From Mycobacterium bohemicum DSM 44277 (GTDB taxonomy: Bacteria; Actinomycetota; Actinomycetes; Mycobacteriales; Mycobacteriaceae): a stretch of DNA of 64,000 nucleotides. Position 1 is the first letter of the stretch. Each line of letters begins with the position of its first letter. This document shows, piece after piece, positions 23,720-33,848 of the stretch. Location: the NCBI RefSeq assembly GCF_001053185.1, contig NZ_CSTD01000001.1:430088-494087 (forward strand), read 5' to 3'. Position numbers and translations under genes: made by a program. The notes under the pieces were generated by a model. That model was given only the letters and a program-made list of their open reading frames with translations, did no database searches and had not been told where the DNA came from.

Positions 23720-24676
23720 GTGAAATCCCCGATATCTTCAGCGCGCACGGCTGGCCTGCTGAAGCGACTGAACCCCCGCCAGCGTCGCAGCCGCACCAAT
23801 CCCGATGCGACGATGTCGCTGGTCGATCACCTGACCGAGTTGCGCACCCGGCTGCTGATCGCACTGGCCGCCATCCTGCTCACCACCATCTTCGGGTTCG
23901 TCTGGTACTCGCATTCGATCTTCGGCCTGGAGAGCCTGGGGGACTGGCTGCGGCACCCCTATTGCTCGCTGCCGCAGTCGGCGCGGGCGAGCATCAGCGC
24001 CGACGGCCAGTGCCGGCTGCTCGCCACCGCGCCGTTCGACCAGTTCATGTTGCGGCTCAAGGTGGGGATGACGGCCGGGATCGTGCTGGCGTGCCCGATG
24101 TGGCTCTACCAGCTCTGGGCGTTCATCACCCCGGGGCTGTATCAGAAGGAACGACGGTTCGCGATCGCCTTCGTGATCCCCGCGGCGTTGCTCTTCGTCA
24201 CCGGCGCCGTGCTCGCCTACCTGGTGCTGTCCAAGGCGCTGGGATTCCTGCTGACCGTCGGCAGCGACGTGCAGGTGACCGCGCTGTCGGGGGACCGGTA
24301 CTTCGGATTCCTGATCAACCTGCTGATCGTCTTCGGGGTCAGCTTCGAGTTCCCGTTGCTCATCGTGATGCTCAACATGGTCGGCGTGCTGCCCTATGAG
24401 CGGCTCAAGTCGTGGCGGCGCGGCCTGATCTTCGGGATGTTCGTGTTCGCGGCCGTGTTCACGCCGGGATCCGATCCGTTCTCGATGACCGCGCTGGGCG
24501 TGGCGCTGTCGGTGCTCCTGGAGTTCGCCATCCAGATTTCCCGGCTGCATGACCGGCGAAAAGCCAAGCGGCAGGCCCAGGCCGAGATTCCCGACGACCA
24601 GGCGTCGGTCATCGAGGCGCCCGCACCGATACCCGAGCCGTCGTTCACCGCCGGGCAGCACGACGATGTCACCTAG
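23720..24676 (+). CDS. tatC: Sec-independent translocase subunit TatC
   Basis: TatC recognises the twin-arginine signal peptide. The 318-aa protein has six membrane segments and the conserved cytoplasmic N-terminus [15 protein letters not shown] before the first, then a periplasmic loop with the Cys-containing segment typical of actinobacteria ([10 protein letters not shown]), and the conserved [16 protein letters not shown] region near the last helices. The chosen GTG gives about 30 residues before MSLVDHL. Its 3' end overlaps the helY start by 11 nt. Confidence 0.96.
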   Translation: MKSPISSARTAGLLKRLNPRQRRSRTNPDATMSLVDHLTELRTRLLIALAAILLTTIFGFVWYSHSIFGLESLGDWLRHPYCSLPQSARASISADGQCRLLATAPFDQFMLRLKVGMTAGIVLACPMWLYQLWAFITPGLYQKERRFAIAFVIPAALLFVTGAVLAYLVLSKALGFLLTVGSDVQVTALSGDRYFGFLINLLIVFGVSFEFPLLIVMLNMVGVLPYERLKSWRRGLIFGMFVFAAVFTPGSDPFSMTALGVALSVLLEFAIQISRLHDRRKAKRQAQAEIPDDQASVIEAPAPIPEPSFTAGQHDDVT

Positions 24677-27384
24677 CGGGCGGGCGGGACCGCCGGCGCC
24701 CGACGCGGCGACCGAACTCGTCGAGCTGCCGCGGTTCACCGAGGAGTTGCCGTTCGCGCTCGACGGCTTCCAACGGCGGGCCTGCGCGGCGCTGGAACGG
24801 GGCCACGGCGTGCTGGTCTGCGCGCCCACCGGCGCGGGCAAAACGGTGGTCGGCGAGTTCGCGGTGCACCTGGCGCTGGCGGCCGGAGGCAAGTGCTTCT
24901 ACACCACGCCGCTCAAGGCGCTGAGCAACCAGAAGCACACCGACCTGACCGCGCGCTACGGCCGCGAGCGGATCGGGCTGCTGACCGGTGACCTGTCGGT
25001 GAACGCCGACGCGCCCGTGGTGGTGATGACCACCGAGGTGCTGCGCAACATGCTCTACGCCGATTCGCCTGCGCTGCATGGACTTTCGTTTGTCGTCATG
25101 GACGAGGTGCACTTCCTCGCCGACCGGATGCGCGGCCCGGTGTGGGAGGAGGTGATCCTGCACCTGCCCGACGAGGTGCGGCTGGTCAGCCTGTCGGCCA
25201 CGGTCAGCAACGCCGAGGAGTTCGGCGGCTGGATCCAGACCGTGCGCGGCGACACCACCGTCGTGGTCGACGAGCACCGGCCGGTGCCGCTGTGGCAACA
25301 CGTCATGGTGGGCAAGCGGCTCTATGACCTGTTCGACTACTCGCGGGCCGAGCCGGACGCCGCCGGGAAGCCGCGGGTGGATCCCGACCTGCTGCGGTCC
25401 ATCGCGAATCGGCTGGAGGCCGACCGGATGTCGGACTGGCGGGGCCCACGCCGCGACGGCGATCACGTTCGTCTTCTCGCGGGCCGGTTGCGACGCCGCG
25501 GTCGCCCAGTGCCTGCGATCACCGCTGCGGCTGACCTCCGAGGCCGAGCGCGCGCAGATCGCCGAGGTGATCGAGCACCGCTGCGGCGACCTCGCCGACT
25601 CCGACCTCGCCGTGCTGGGCTACTACGAGTGGCGCGAGGGGTTGCTGCGCGGGCTGGCGGCCCACCATGCCGGGATGCTGCCGGCGTTCCGGCACACGGT
25701 CGAGGAGCTGTTCACCGCCGGGCTGGTCAAGGCGGTGTTCGCCACCGAAACGCTGGCGCTGGGCATCAACATGCCCGCGCGCACGGTGGTGCTCGAACGC
25801 CTGGTCAAGTTCAACGGCGAGCAGCACGTGCCGCTGACGCCGGGGGAGTACACGCAGTTGACCGGCCGCGCCGGGCGGCGCGGCATCGACGTCGAGGGCC
25901 ACGCGGTGGTGCTATGGAACCCCAACGAGGACACCACCGACCCGTCGGCGGTGGCCGGCCTGGCGTCCACCCGCACCTTCCCGCTGCGCAGTTCGTTCGC
26001 GCCGTCGTACAACATGACGATCAACCTGGTGCACCAGCTGGGCCCCGAGCAGGCGCACCGGCTCCTCGAGCAGTCCTTCGCCCAGTACCAGACCGACCGC
26101 TCGGTCGTCGGGCTGGTCCGCGGCATCGAGCGCGGCAAGGCGATGCTCGACGAGATCGCGGCCGAACTCGGCGGGCCAAAGGCGCCGATCCTCGAGTACG
26201 CCCGGCTGCGGGCGCGGATTTCGGAGATGGAACGGGCGCAGTCCCGGGCGTCCCGGCTGCAACGACGGCAGGCCGCCGGCGACGCGCTGGCCGCGCTGCG
26301 CCGCGGCGACATCATCAACCTCACCCACGGCCGCCGCGGCGGGCTGGCGGTGGTGCTGGAGCCGGCCCGCGACTCCTCCGACCCGCGACCCCTGGTGCTC
26401 ACCGAGCACCGCTGGGCGGGGCGCATCTCCTCGGCGGACTACTCCGGCGCGTCGGAACCGGTCGGTTCGATGTCGCTGCCCAAGCGGATCGAGCACCGCC
26501 AGCCGCGGGTCCGCCGCGACCTCGCCTCCGCGCTGCGGTCTGCCGTCGAAGGCCTGGACGTCCCGGCCGCGCGCCGCGCCGGCCGGGCCGACGGCTTCGG
26601 CGCTGAGGGCGGGTTTCACGACCCGGAGCTGACGTCCCTGCGGGCGGAGCTGCGCCGGAATCCGTTGCACAACAGCGCCGGACTGGAGGAGCGGGTGCGG
26701 CAGGCCGAGCGCTATCTGCGCATCGAACGCGACAACGAGCAGCTGGAGAAGAAGGTCGCCGCCGCCACCAACTCGCTGGCCCGCACGTTCGACCGCATCG
26801 TCGCGCTGCTCAGTGAGCGCGGCTTCATCGAAGGCCCGGCCGACGATCCGCGTGTCACCGACGACGGCCGGTTGCTGGCCCGGATCTACAGCGAAAGCGA
26901 CCTCGTGGTCGCCGAATGCCTGCGGACCGGCGCGTGGGCGGAGCTGAAACCGCCCGAGCTGGCCGCGGTGGTCTCCGCGGTGGTCTACGAGAGCCGCGGC
27001 GGTGAGGCCAGCGCCGCCATGGCCGCCGAGGTGCCCACCCAGCGCCTGCGCCAGGCGCTGCAGCACACGTCGCGGCTGTCCGCCGAACTGCGCGCCGACG
27101 AGCAGGCCCACCGCATCAACCCGAGCCGGGAGCCCGACGACGGGTTCGTCAACGTCATCTACCGGTGGGCGAAGACCGGCGATCTGGCCGCGGCGCTGGC
27201 GGCGGTCGACCCCACCGGTGCCGGGTCGCCGCTGTTGGCGGGCGATTTCGTCCGCTGGTGCCGGCAGGTGCTGGACCTGCTCGACCAGGTCCGCAACGCC
27301 GCGCCCGATCCGGAGCTGCGATCGACCGCCAAGGCCGCCATCAACGACGTTCGGCGCGGCGTCGTCGCAGTTGACGCCGGGTAG
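24666..27384 (+). pseudogene. helY: ATP-dependent Ski2-like helicase HelY, frameshifted near 25440-25470
   Basis: HelY is a superfamily 2 RNA/DNA helicase related to yeast Ski2/Mtr4. Domain 1 is intact: Walker A CAPTGAGKT, then TTPLKALSNQK, the DEVH box VVMDEVHFLADRMRG and SLSATVSN. Domain 2 (AITFVFSRAGCD, TETLALGINMPARTVVLE, QLTGRAGRRGID) and the C-terminal helical part follow, but in a different frame. After DPDLLRSIANRLEADRMSDW the frame shifts and the connecting segment that relatives have before AITFVFSRAGCD is missing; from memory of the M. tuberculosis protein about 75 nt are gone. The first frame stays open to 26606 by chance, giving a nonsense tail. As read, no full helicase is made. 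Confidence 0.85.
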
Positions 27385-27448
27385 GCTGAGCCGAAGCTAC
27401 GGTAGGACCCGTAAGCCAGAGCCGAATCGTGAGGGGCTGAGGAGAACG

Positions 27449-28192
27449 ATGAGCGGACCGCAAGGATCCGACCAGCAATGGCAACCGCCGGGGCAAGGCG
27501 GCGATCCGTCCTCGGAAGCGACCCAGGTGGGTCCGGTGCAGAACCAGCCGTGGCAGCAGCAGCCGCAGGGCCAGGAGGCCACCTGGCAGGCGCCCGCCTA
27601 CACGCCGCCGGCCGAGTACCCGCAGTATCAGCAGCCGGCCGAGCAGCCGTACCAGCCCTACCCCCAGCAGCCGGGTTACGGTCAGCCGGCCCAGTACGGC
27701 CAGCCCGGCCAGTACGCGCCGCCCGGCCAGTACGGTGCGCCCGGCCAGTACGGCCCGCCGGGCCAGTACGGCCAGCCGTACGGACAGCCGGGCCAGTACG
27801 GTCAGCCGGGCCAGTACCCGCAGCAGTACCCGCCGTACGAGCAGCCGGGCAAGAAGCGCTCCGCCGCGCTGATCGGCGGCGTGGCCGCCGCGGTCGGCGT
27901 GGTGCTGATCGCCGCCGTCGCGGTGCTCGGGTTCCTGTGGCCGGGGTGGTTCGTCACCACCAAGCTGGACGTCAACAAGGCCCAGGCCGGTGTGCAGCAG
28001 GTGCTGACCGACGAAACCAACGGCTACGGCGCCAAGAACGTCAAGGACGTCAAGTGCAACCACGGCCAGGACCCCGTCGTCAAGAAGGGCGGCACCTTCG
28101 ACTGCGACGTGAGCATCGACGGCGCCGCCAAGCACGTGACCGTGACGTTCCAGGACAACAAGGGCACCTACGAGGTCGGCCGCCCGCAGTAG
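27449..28192 (+). CDS. Pro/Gln/Tyr-rich membrane protein with DUF4333 domain (Rv2091c-like)
   Basis: The 247-aa product has a long disordered N-terminal half rich in Gln, Pro, Tyr and Gly, including repeated Gly-Gln-Tyr-Gly-x-Pro units (about residues 70-130). One membrane helix follows ([27 protein letters not shown] cut short here, residues about 139-166), then an extracytoplasmic DUF4333 domain with two cysteines (VKCNHGQDP ... FDCDVSIDG) that probably form a disulfide. GAGGAGA lies before the ATG. From memory, the orthologue sits between helY and the exonuclease gene in M. tuberculosis. The function is unknown. Confidence 0.85.
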   Translation: MSGPQGSDQQWQPPGQGGDPSSEATQVGPVQNQPWQQQPQGQEATWQAPAYTPPAEYPQYQQPAEQPYQPYPQQPGYGQPAQYGQPGQYAPPGQYGAPGQYGPPGQYGQPYGQPGQYGQPGQYPQQYPPYEQPGKKRSAALIGGVAAAVGVVLIAAVAVLGFLWPGWFVTTKLDVNKAQAGVQQVLTDETNGYGAKNVKDVKCNHGQDPVVKKGGTFDCDVSIDGAAKHVTVTFQDNKGTYEVGRPQ

Positions 28193-28194
28193 CG

Positions 28195-29154
28195 CTACTG
28201 CGCCGGTAGCCGGTCGAGCGCCTTTTGCAGGCGCGCGATCGACGAGCCCACACCCAGCCCGGTCGCCAATTCCGCCGTGCGGTTGGGGTCGGCCGCGATC
28301 AGGGGCAGCGCGTCGGTCGGCGTCGACAGCGTGACCGGCGCGTCGGTGGCCACCCGCACCACGCGGCCGGCGGCGTCGATGTAGTCGGTTGCCGCCAGCA
28401 GCTTCGCGCGAAGTCCCCTGGCCATCTTGGACTTCGGGTCGTGGGCGGCGGCAAGGATTCCCGCCAGCGACCCGTGCTGGGCGAGCAGGGTGGCCGCCGT
28501 CTTCTCCCCGATACCCGGCACACCTGGCAGGCCGTCCGACGGATCCCCGCGCAACAACGCCAGTTCCGCGTAGGCCGCGCCGGCCCGGTCCCGCGGGACG
28601 CCGTACTGCTCGGCGACCTCGGCCGGCCCGAACAACGAGGCCTTGGCCATCCCGCGGCCCAGGTACAGCACCCGGACCTGGACCGGGTCGTCCGACACCA
28701 CCTGCATCAGGTCCCGGTCGCCGCTGACGACGACGACGGGGTCGCGGCTTTCCCGCGCCGCCAGGGTGCCCAGCACGTCGTCGGCCTCGAAGCCGGTCGC
28801 GCCCGCCGTCGGGATGCCGAACGCGTCCAGCAGGTCCATGATCATGTCGACCTGGGGGGTCAGCTCGTCGGGCACCTCCTCGAGGTCGGGCTCGCCGGCG
28901 GGCTCGTCGTGCGCGACGCGATGCGCCTTGTAGGACGGGATCAGGTCCACCCGGAACTGCGGGCGCCAGTCCAGGTCCAGGCACACCACCAGCCGACCGG
29001 GCCGCTGCTGGGTGATCACCACCGCCAGGGAGTCGAGGAACCCGCGCACCGCGTTGACCGGACGGCCGTCCGGCGCGGTGATCGAGGAGGGCACGCCGAA
29101 GTAGGAGCGAAACCACATGCTCGGCCCGTCGAGCAGCAGCAGCGGCGATGGCAT
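28195..29154 (-). CDS. 5'-3' exonuclease (Rv2090-like)
   Basis: The 319-aa protein is a FEN/PolA-type 5' nuclease without a polymerase domain. The N-terminal part has [16 protein letters not shown] with the first metal-binding Asp, the acidic cluster [14 protein letters not shown] and [13 protein letters not shown], then the helix-hairpin-helix [24 protein letters not shown]. It should trim RNA primers or flaps in replication and repair. I chose the ATG giving [10 protein letters not shown]; the frame is open upstream to 29232, and M. tuberculosis is annotated with a longer N-terminus. It is divergent from pepE. Confidence 0.9.
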   Translation of the reverse strand: MPSPLLLLDGPSMWFRSYFGVPSSITAPDGRPVNAVRGFLDSLAVVITQQRPGRLVVCLDLDWRPQFRVDLIPSYKAHRVAHDEPAGEPDLEEVPDELTPQVDMIMDLLDAFGIPTAGATGFEADDVLGTLAARESRDPVVVVSGDRDLMQVVSDDPVQVRVLYLGRGMAKASLFGPAEVAEQYGVPRDRAGAAYAELALLRGDPSDGLPGVPGIGEKTAATLLAQHGSLAGILAAAHDPKSKMARGLRAKLLAATDYIDAAGRVVRVATDAPVTLSTPTDALPLIAADPNRTAELATGLGVGSSIARLQKALDRLPAQ

Positions 29155-29230
29155 GCCGGCTATGCTCTCACGCCACCGAACGCCGAGGTGTTGCCGACAT
29201 CGGGGGCCGCGCGCGGATAGCCTGGCTGCC

Positions 29231-30358
29231 ATGGATGCTCACCGGTTCGACACCTCGGTGTACGCCCGCCGCCTGGCAGCCGCGGCCGCCGCGACCGCCG
29301 ACGCCGGCCTGACCGGTCTGGTGATCACCCCCGGATACGACCTGCGTTACCTCCTGGGCTCGCGCGCGCAAACGCACGAGCGGCTCACCGCGCTGGTGCT
29401 GCCGGCGTCGGGCGACCCGACGGTGGTGGTGCCCCGGCTCGAGCTGGCCTCCCTCAAGGAGTCGGCCATCGCGGAACTGGGCCTGGCGGTGCGGGATTGG
29501 GTCGACGGGGACGACCCCTACCGGCTGGTGGGCGCCGCGCTGGGTGGCGGTGCGGCCGCGACCGCGGTCACCGACTCCATGCCGGCGCTGCACCTGCTGC
29601 CGCTGGCCGGGGTGCTCGGCGCGCCGCCGATCCTGGCCACCGGCATCATGCGGGAGCTGCGGATGGTCAAGGAGCAGTGCGAGATCGACGCGCTGCGCAA
29701 GGCCGGCGCGGCGATCGACCGGGTTCATGCCCGCGTGCCGGAGTTCCTGCGGCCCGGCAGGACCGAGGCCGACGTCGCCGCGGACATCGCCGAAGCCATT
29801 GTGGCCGAAGGGCATTCAGAGGTGGCGTTCATCATCGTCGGCTCCGGCCCACACAGCGCCGACCCGCACCACGGCTACTCCGACCGCGAACTGCGGGCCG
29901 GAGACGTCGTCGTCGTCGACATCGGGGGAGCCTATGAGCCCGGTTACCATTCCGACTCCACCCGCACGTACAGCATCGGTGAACCCGAACCCGCTGTGGC
30001 GCAACAGTATTCCGTGCTGCAACGGGCCCAGCGCGCTGGCCTGGAGGCGGTTCGTCCCGGGATCACCGCCGAGCAGGTGGACGCCGCCGCCCGCGACGTG
30101 CTGGCCGCCGAGGGGCTCGCGGAATATTTCGTCCATCGCACCGGTCACGGCATCGGACTGTCGGTTCACGAAGAGCCGTACATCGTCGCCGGCAACGACC
30201 TCCCGCTGGCCGCGGGCATGGCGTTTTCGGTTGAGCCGGGGATCTACTTCCCGGGCCGTTGGGGAGCCCGCATCGAGGACATCGTCGTCGTCACCGACGA
30301 CGGCGCCGCGGCGGTCAACAGCCGCCCGCACGAGTTGATCGTCGTCCCCGCGTCCTAG
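29231..30358 (+). CDS. pepE: Xaa-Pro dipeptidase/aminopeptidase PepE
   Basis: PepE is an M24-family metallopeptidase that cleaves Xaa-Pro bonds in the cytosol. The 375-aa protein has the creatinase-like N-terminal domain and the pita-bread catalytic domain with its five metal ligands: [20 protein letters not shown] (two Asp), [15 protein letters not shown] (His), FSVEPGIYF (Glu) and [10 protein letters not shown] (Glu). The length equals the M. tuberculosis protein. It starts at an ATG 76 nt from the divergent exonuclease start. Confidence 0.95.
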   Translation: MDAHRFDTSVYARRLAAAAAATADAGLTGLVITPGYDLRYLLGSRAQTHERLTALVLPASGDPTVVVPRLELASLKESAIAELGLAVRDWVDGDDPYRLVGAALGGGAAATAVTDSMPALHLLPLAGVLGAPPILATGIMRELRMVKEQCEIDALRKAGAAIDRVHARVPEFLRPGRTEADVAADIAEAIVAEGHSEVAFIIVGSGPHSADPHHGYSDRELRAGDVVVVDIGGAYEPGYHSDSTRTYSIGEPEPAVAQQYSVLQRAQRAGLEAVRPGITAEQVDAAARDVLAAEGLAEYFVHRTGHGIGLSVHEEPYIVAGNDLPLAAGMAFSVEPGIYFPGRWGARIEDIVVVTDDGAAAVNSRPHELIVVPAS

Positions 30359-30393
30359 CAGGGGTGTCACCGACGCCGCGTACGTTGGGCGGC

Positions 30394-31981
30394 GTGTCGA
30401 TCCTTGACCTCCCGCTGCTGCCGATCCGCATCGCGCGCCACATCGCCGACGCGCTGACCCACCCCGTCGCGCCGGCCCCCGCGCCGCCGGCCGACCTCAT
30501 CGTGGAAGGCGGCATGCCCGAGGGCGTTTCGCACCAGCGACCAGGAGCCGCCGCACCTGAACTTCTGGTCGGATTCAGCGCAGGCCGCCGCACTGACCAG
30601 TGGCGACGTGTCGAGGTTCGCCATCAGCGTGCCGTGGGATCGGCTTGCCGCCGGCGAAACCGACCCCGAACCGGTCATCACCGGCCCGTCGACGCGCTGG
30701 TACGTGTCGTCGGTGGAGCTCGGTCAGGGCGTGGAACAAGGCTGGGCCGCCAGCGACATCCTGAGCACCAAGCCGGTGTTCCTGGGCCGGGTGCAGCCCT
30801 ACTCGATCTGCCTGCCGTCGAGCTACGCGCCGGGCCGCGCGCTGCCGTTGACGCTGCTGCTGCACTCCCTTGCGTTAGGGCAGAACCAATTCGCCGCGAT
30901 CGACCCGCGCCTGCTGCACGAGGTGTGCGAACGGCGCGACTCGGTGGTGATCACCCCGCTGGCCCGCGGCCCGTCGACGTGGTACTTCGACACCGGGGAG
31001 CTCGACGTCTGGGAAGTCTGGGCGCGGGTCGCCGAGCAGCTGGGCACCGACCCCAATCGCACGGTCGTCTCCGGCTACTCGATGGGCGGATATGCGGCCT
31101 ACAAGCTCGGCCTGAGCTACCCGCAGGTGTTCGCCCAGGCGGTCGTGCTGGCCGGTCCGCCGGCCTGCGGCGTGCGGCTGCTTCCCGACGTCGACATCCC
31201 CGCCGACCTCGACCCGACCTCGCCGTGCGCCCGCGAGGGCGACACGTACAAGTTGCTGGTGAATGCCCGCTGGCTGCCCTACGTCATCGCCCACGGCCTG
31301 GTCGACGAACTCGTGCCCTTCGCCTCGGTGGCCGAACAGGTGCTCGAGTTCGACCGGCTCGGGTACCGGCACCGGTTCACCGTCTACCCGTTGGAAGATC
31401 ACCTTGCCTGGGTGCTGCAGGACCGGTTCGAGGATCCGATCTCGCACATGGAAACCGGCCTGCGCCAAGCGGATCCGGGCCACATCACGTTCGCGTGGCA
31501 TCCGCAGCTGGTGCGCCCGGAGCTCGGCATCGGCCCGCACCGGGTGTGGTGGTTGTCGGAACTCGCCGCCGATCCCGCGGTGACGGCGCGGCGCGGGGCC
31601 GTGGCCGAGGTCGACGCCCGGTCCTACGCCCGCCCCGACCCCACGCACACGGTTCGGCACCGCCGGGGCGCATTCGTGAACTTCGAGCCCACGCCGGGCC
31701 TGTACAGCGAGCTGGATTGGCGGGTGGGGCCTTCCATCGCTCCGTTGCCGTATCTGACGTTGCGGCTCACCGGGGTCGCCGGCCTGGCCGTGGACGTCGC
31801 GCGCGCCGGGCTGGCCGGGTTGCCGTCGTCGACGATCACGGTCACCACCGACACCGCGACGCAGATCAAGCTCAGCGGCATGCCCGCGGGCGTCGAGGTG
31901 CTACTCGACGGGCAGCCGGCCGAGGCGACCGTCGCGGTGCCGGCGGGGCGTCACCGCATCAGCCTGTCGGCCGGGCGGTGA
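30394..31981 (+). pseudogene. Esterase/PHB-depolymerase-like alpha/beta hydrolase, frameshifted near 30523
   Basis: A GTG start at 30394 opens a sensible N-terminus (SILDLPLLPIRIARHIADAL) that runs to about 30520. The protein then continues in the +1 frame with DQEPPHLNFWSDSAQAAALTSGDVSRFAISVPWDRL and about 450 further residues. The hydrolase part has the nucleophile motif GYSMGGYAAYKLGL, an Asp in HGLVDELVPFASV and a His in PLEDHLAWV, so the triad is complete. The total length is 1588 nt, which is not a multiple of three, and fits one extra or two missing bases. A shorter product could start near 30608. The substrate is unknown. Confidence 0.7.
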
Positions 31982-32079
31982 GGGGTACGCGCGGATTGCG
32001 TTGCCGACCCGGCCTTTTGGGCGGCAGCGGGGCATGGGGTGAATAGCGTCGAGTCGCGGTCTGCGCAAGAATCTCGCGC

Positions 32080-32409
32080 GTGGCTCCCTTGGTGGTTGAT
32101 CCCGAGGCGTTGTTCGCCGCGGGCAGCGCCGTGGTTGCCGCCGGCGGCGGCCTCGAAGCCAACCTGACCGTTCTGAGCACGGGTTGCGCGGCGCACACCG
32201 GCCTGGACGCCGCCGGCATGGTGTTCGGCCTGGGGTACCAGGACGCGGCCGAATCGTTGCTCAAGGCCGCGGCGGCCGGGATCAACGCGTGCCGGCACAG
32301 CGGGGCCCTGATCCAGCAGGGCGCGTCGAACTATTCGAAGGCCGAGGCGGCCTCGACCCTCGGAGGCGGCGCCGGCGTGCTGCAGGCGCCGGCCGCGCCG
32401 GAGAGCTAA
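32080..32409 (+). CDS. EspC/WXG100-like type VII secretion substrate
   Basis: This 109-aa, mostly helical protein begins VVDPEALFAAGSAVVAAGGGLEANL, has a glycine break near residues 50-52, and a second helix that ends in Tyr85-Ser-Lys-Ala-Glu89, the YxxxE signal of ESX substrates. Size, two-helix layout and signal fit the EspC-like family that leads toxin loci in mycobacteria. It has a GTG start. Twenty-three nt downstream begins an ADP-ribosyltransferase gene, so this protein may carry or partner that toxin during export. The assignment is from pattern; no search was run. Confidence 0.65.
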   Translation: MAPLVVDPEALFAAGSAVVAAGGGLEANLTVLSTGCAAHTGLDAAGMVFGLGYQDAAESLLKAAAAGINACRHSGALIQQGASNYSKAEAASTLGGGAGVLQAPAAPES

Positions 32410-32432
32410 ACAGTGCGTTGAGGAGCGATGCG

Positions 32433-32816
32433 ATGGACGCGTCTCAACATGCTCGTGTTCAAGCGCTGACCGCCGCGTTGCAGAAGTTCCCCCCATACCA
32501 CGGCCCGGTAATTCGGGGCACCAACCTGCCCCCTGAAGCTCTCGCGCAGTACACGCCGGGTGAGATCATTACCGAGGATGCGTTCTTAAGCACTACAACG
32601 AATCCAGCCGTGGCGCGGTCTCCTCTGTTTGCCGGCAATGTCGAGTTTCGAATTATGTCTAGTACCGGTCGAGACATCTCGTCTGCCTCAATGTTTCCCG
32701 GCGAACAGGAAATACTTTTCCCACCGGGCACGAAGTTTTATGTTATGAGCAATGTGACTGACCCGATTACCGGTAGGACAGTTATCCGTATGGTCGAACG
32801 GTCGGGTGGGCGGTAG
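32433..32816 (+). CDS. ADP-ribosyltransferase exoenzyme-like toxin (R-S-E class)
   Basis: The 127-aa protein matches the ADP-ribosyltransferase exoenzyme family (PF03496-like). Arg28 lies in GPVIRGTNLP. The Ser-Thr-Thr motif is at 53-55 in EDAFLSTTT. The catalytic pair Glu91-Gln-Glu93 lies in GEQEILFPPGTKFYV, the ExE form typical of arginine-modifying enzymes. The strand-loop pattern in between (VEFRIMSSTGRDISSASM) also fits. It has no secretion signal of its own; the preceding EspC-like gene could provide one. GAGGAG lies about 7 nt before the ATG. Third codon positions are clearly poorer in GC than those of neighbouring core genes, suggesting transfer. Its target is unknown. Confidence 0.75.
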   Translation: MDASQHARVQALTAALQKFPPYHGPVIRGTNLPPEALAQYTPGEIITEDAFLSTTTNPAVARSPLFAGNVEFRIMSSTGRDISSASMFPGEQEILFPPGTKFYVMSNVTDPITGRTVIRMVERSGGR

Positions 32817-32840
32817 GCGATGGACGACGGGAGTTCCAGA

Positions 32841-33044
32841 GTGAGCAAGAGAATTGCAGGCAAGACGTTCTCTACACCTGAAGAGGCGGGCGTTACCCCG
32901 CCAACGGACGAGGAGTTGGCGCACGCGGAAAAACTATTCGATGAGTTCGAAGAGATGATTGATGCCGTGGCTCCCGAAGACAGGGTCAAAGAAGTATCGC
33001 CTAAATTCTGGGACGACATATCTGGCACCGAGTACGAAACCTGA
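32841..33044 (+). CDS. Small acidic protein, candidate immunity/antidote 1
   Basis: This 67-aa acidic protein starts SKRIAGKTFSTPEEAGV and ends VSPKFWDDISGTEYET. It is about three-quarters identical to the gene that follows (49 of 66 aligned positions by hand count). I chose the GTG at 32841, with GGGAG about 8 nt upstream, because it aligns with the paralogue's start; an ATG at 32820 would add 7 residues. It lies 24 nt after the toxin stop. Small acidic proteins directly behind a secreted toxin are often its neutraliser; that role is inferred only. No known domain is recognised. Confidence 0.6.
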   Translation: MSKRIAGKTFSTPEEAGVTPPTDEELAHAEKLFDEFEEMIDAVAPEDRVKEVSPKFWDDISGTEYET

Positions 33045-33110
33045 GCCGGCTATTAGCTTTCAGGGCCGCAAAATAAAAACATTTGAGTCGACGAGTCGCC
33101 AGGAGTCCAA

Positions 33111-33329
33111 GTGAGTAGGGAAATCGCTGGAAAAATCTTCTCGACCCCGGAGGAGGCAGGCGTGAAGCCACCGACGGAAGAGAAGTTGACGCACGCCCGG
33201 AAGGCGTTTGCGGAATTCCAGGCAAAAGTTGACGCTGTAGCTCCGGAAGATCGAGCAACCGAGGTGTCTCCCAAATTCTGGGATGACACCTCCGGTACAG
33301 AGTATGAGCGGCCGAAAAAAGAGGTCTGA
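33111..33329 (+). CDS. Small acidic protein, candidate immunity/antidote 2 (paralogue)
   Basis: A 72-aa paralogue of the preceding gene: SREIAGKIFSTPEEAGVKPPT at the start, APEDRATEVSPKFWDDTSGTEYE near the end, plus a lysine-rich tail (RPKKEV). The GTG start has AGGAG about 8 nt upstream. The pair arose by tandem duplication, and the divergence is greatest in the central helix (HARKAFAEFQAKV against HAEKLFDEFEEMI), where a binding surface could vary. The function is unknown; it may be a second immunity protein against toxin variants. GC is lower than in the flanking core genes. Confidence 0.6.
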   Translation: MSREIAGKIFSTPEEAGVKPPTEEKLTHARKAFAEFQAKVDAVAPEDRATEVSPKFWDDTSGTEYERPKKEV

Positions 33330-33399
33330 ACTACCTCTTCGGTACCGTGACGACCGCGGTGCCCGCCGCCAAAATGAGGGCTGCCGCGAACGGGTGGTG

Positions 33400-33813
33400 T
33401 TACTCGCGGCCCCGGTCCAACAAGTCCGATGACCCCAGCACCCGCTCCACCTGCACCTCGATGACCACCCGTTTCGGGTTGGCGCGCGGGGTTCGGTAGC
33501 GCTGGGCGTAGCGCAGCTCGGCGTCCCGTACCGCGTCGGCGTCGCTGTTGACCTTGGACCGACCCTCGAGCGAAAGCCAACGCGCCCCGTCGACCTGGCT
33601 GAGCACGGCGACCCCGCCGCGATCGGCGTTGACGGCCTTCTGGGAGCCGCCGGTGGTGATGACTCGCGCGATATGCGTCGTGGGGTCGAAGGTGAATCCC
33701 ACCGCCACCACATGAGGGGAACCGTCGCCGCGCAGCGTGGTCAGCATGGCCAAATGACGTTCGGACAGAAACGCCAGCGCATCGTCGGTGAGCCGGGTAG
33801 TGGTATTCGCCAT
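33400..33813 (-). CDS. F420-dependent biliverdin reductase-like protein (Rv2074-like)
   Basis: The 137-aa protein is a split beta-barrel flavin/deazaflavin reductase of the PPOX class. Rv2074, which it closely resembles in length and in motifs such as [24 protein letters not shown] and [16 protein letters not shown], reduces biliverdin using F420H2. I chose the ATG at 33813; a GTG one codon earlier is also open. It ends in DLLDRGRE. It is divergent from the SDR that opens the cobL-cobM-cobK stretch. Confidence 0.9.
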   Translation of the reverse strand: MANTTTRLTDDALAFLSERHLAMLTTLRGDGSPHVVAVGFTFDPTTHIARVITTGGSQKAVNADRGGVAVLSQVDGARWLSLEGRSKVNSDADAVRDAELRYAQRYRTPRANPKRVVIEVQVERVLGSSDLLDRGRE

Positions 33814-33848
33814 CACCGCCCACGCTAGCGCAGGCGATAATCGCAGCC

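Noticed and set aside
25476..26606. Continuation of the first helY frame for about 375 codons after the shift
   Set aside because: The sequence is Arg/Ala/Gly-rich without helicase motifs, while the neighbouring frame holds all expected motifs; it is chance readthrough.
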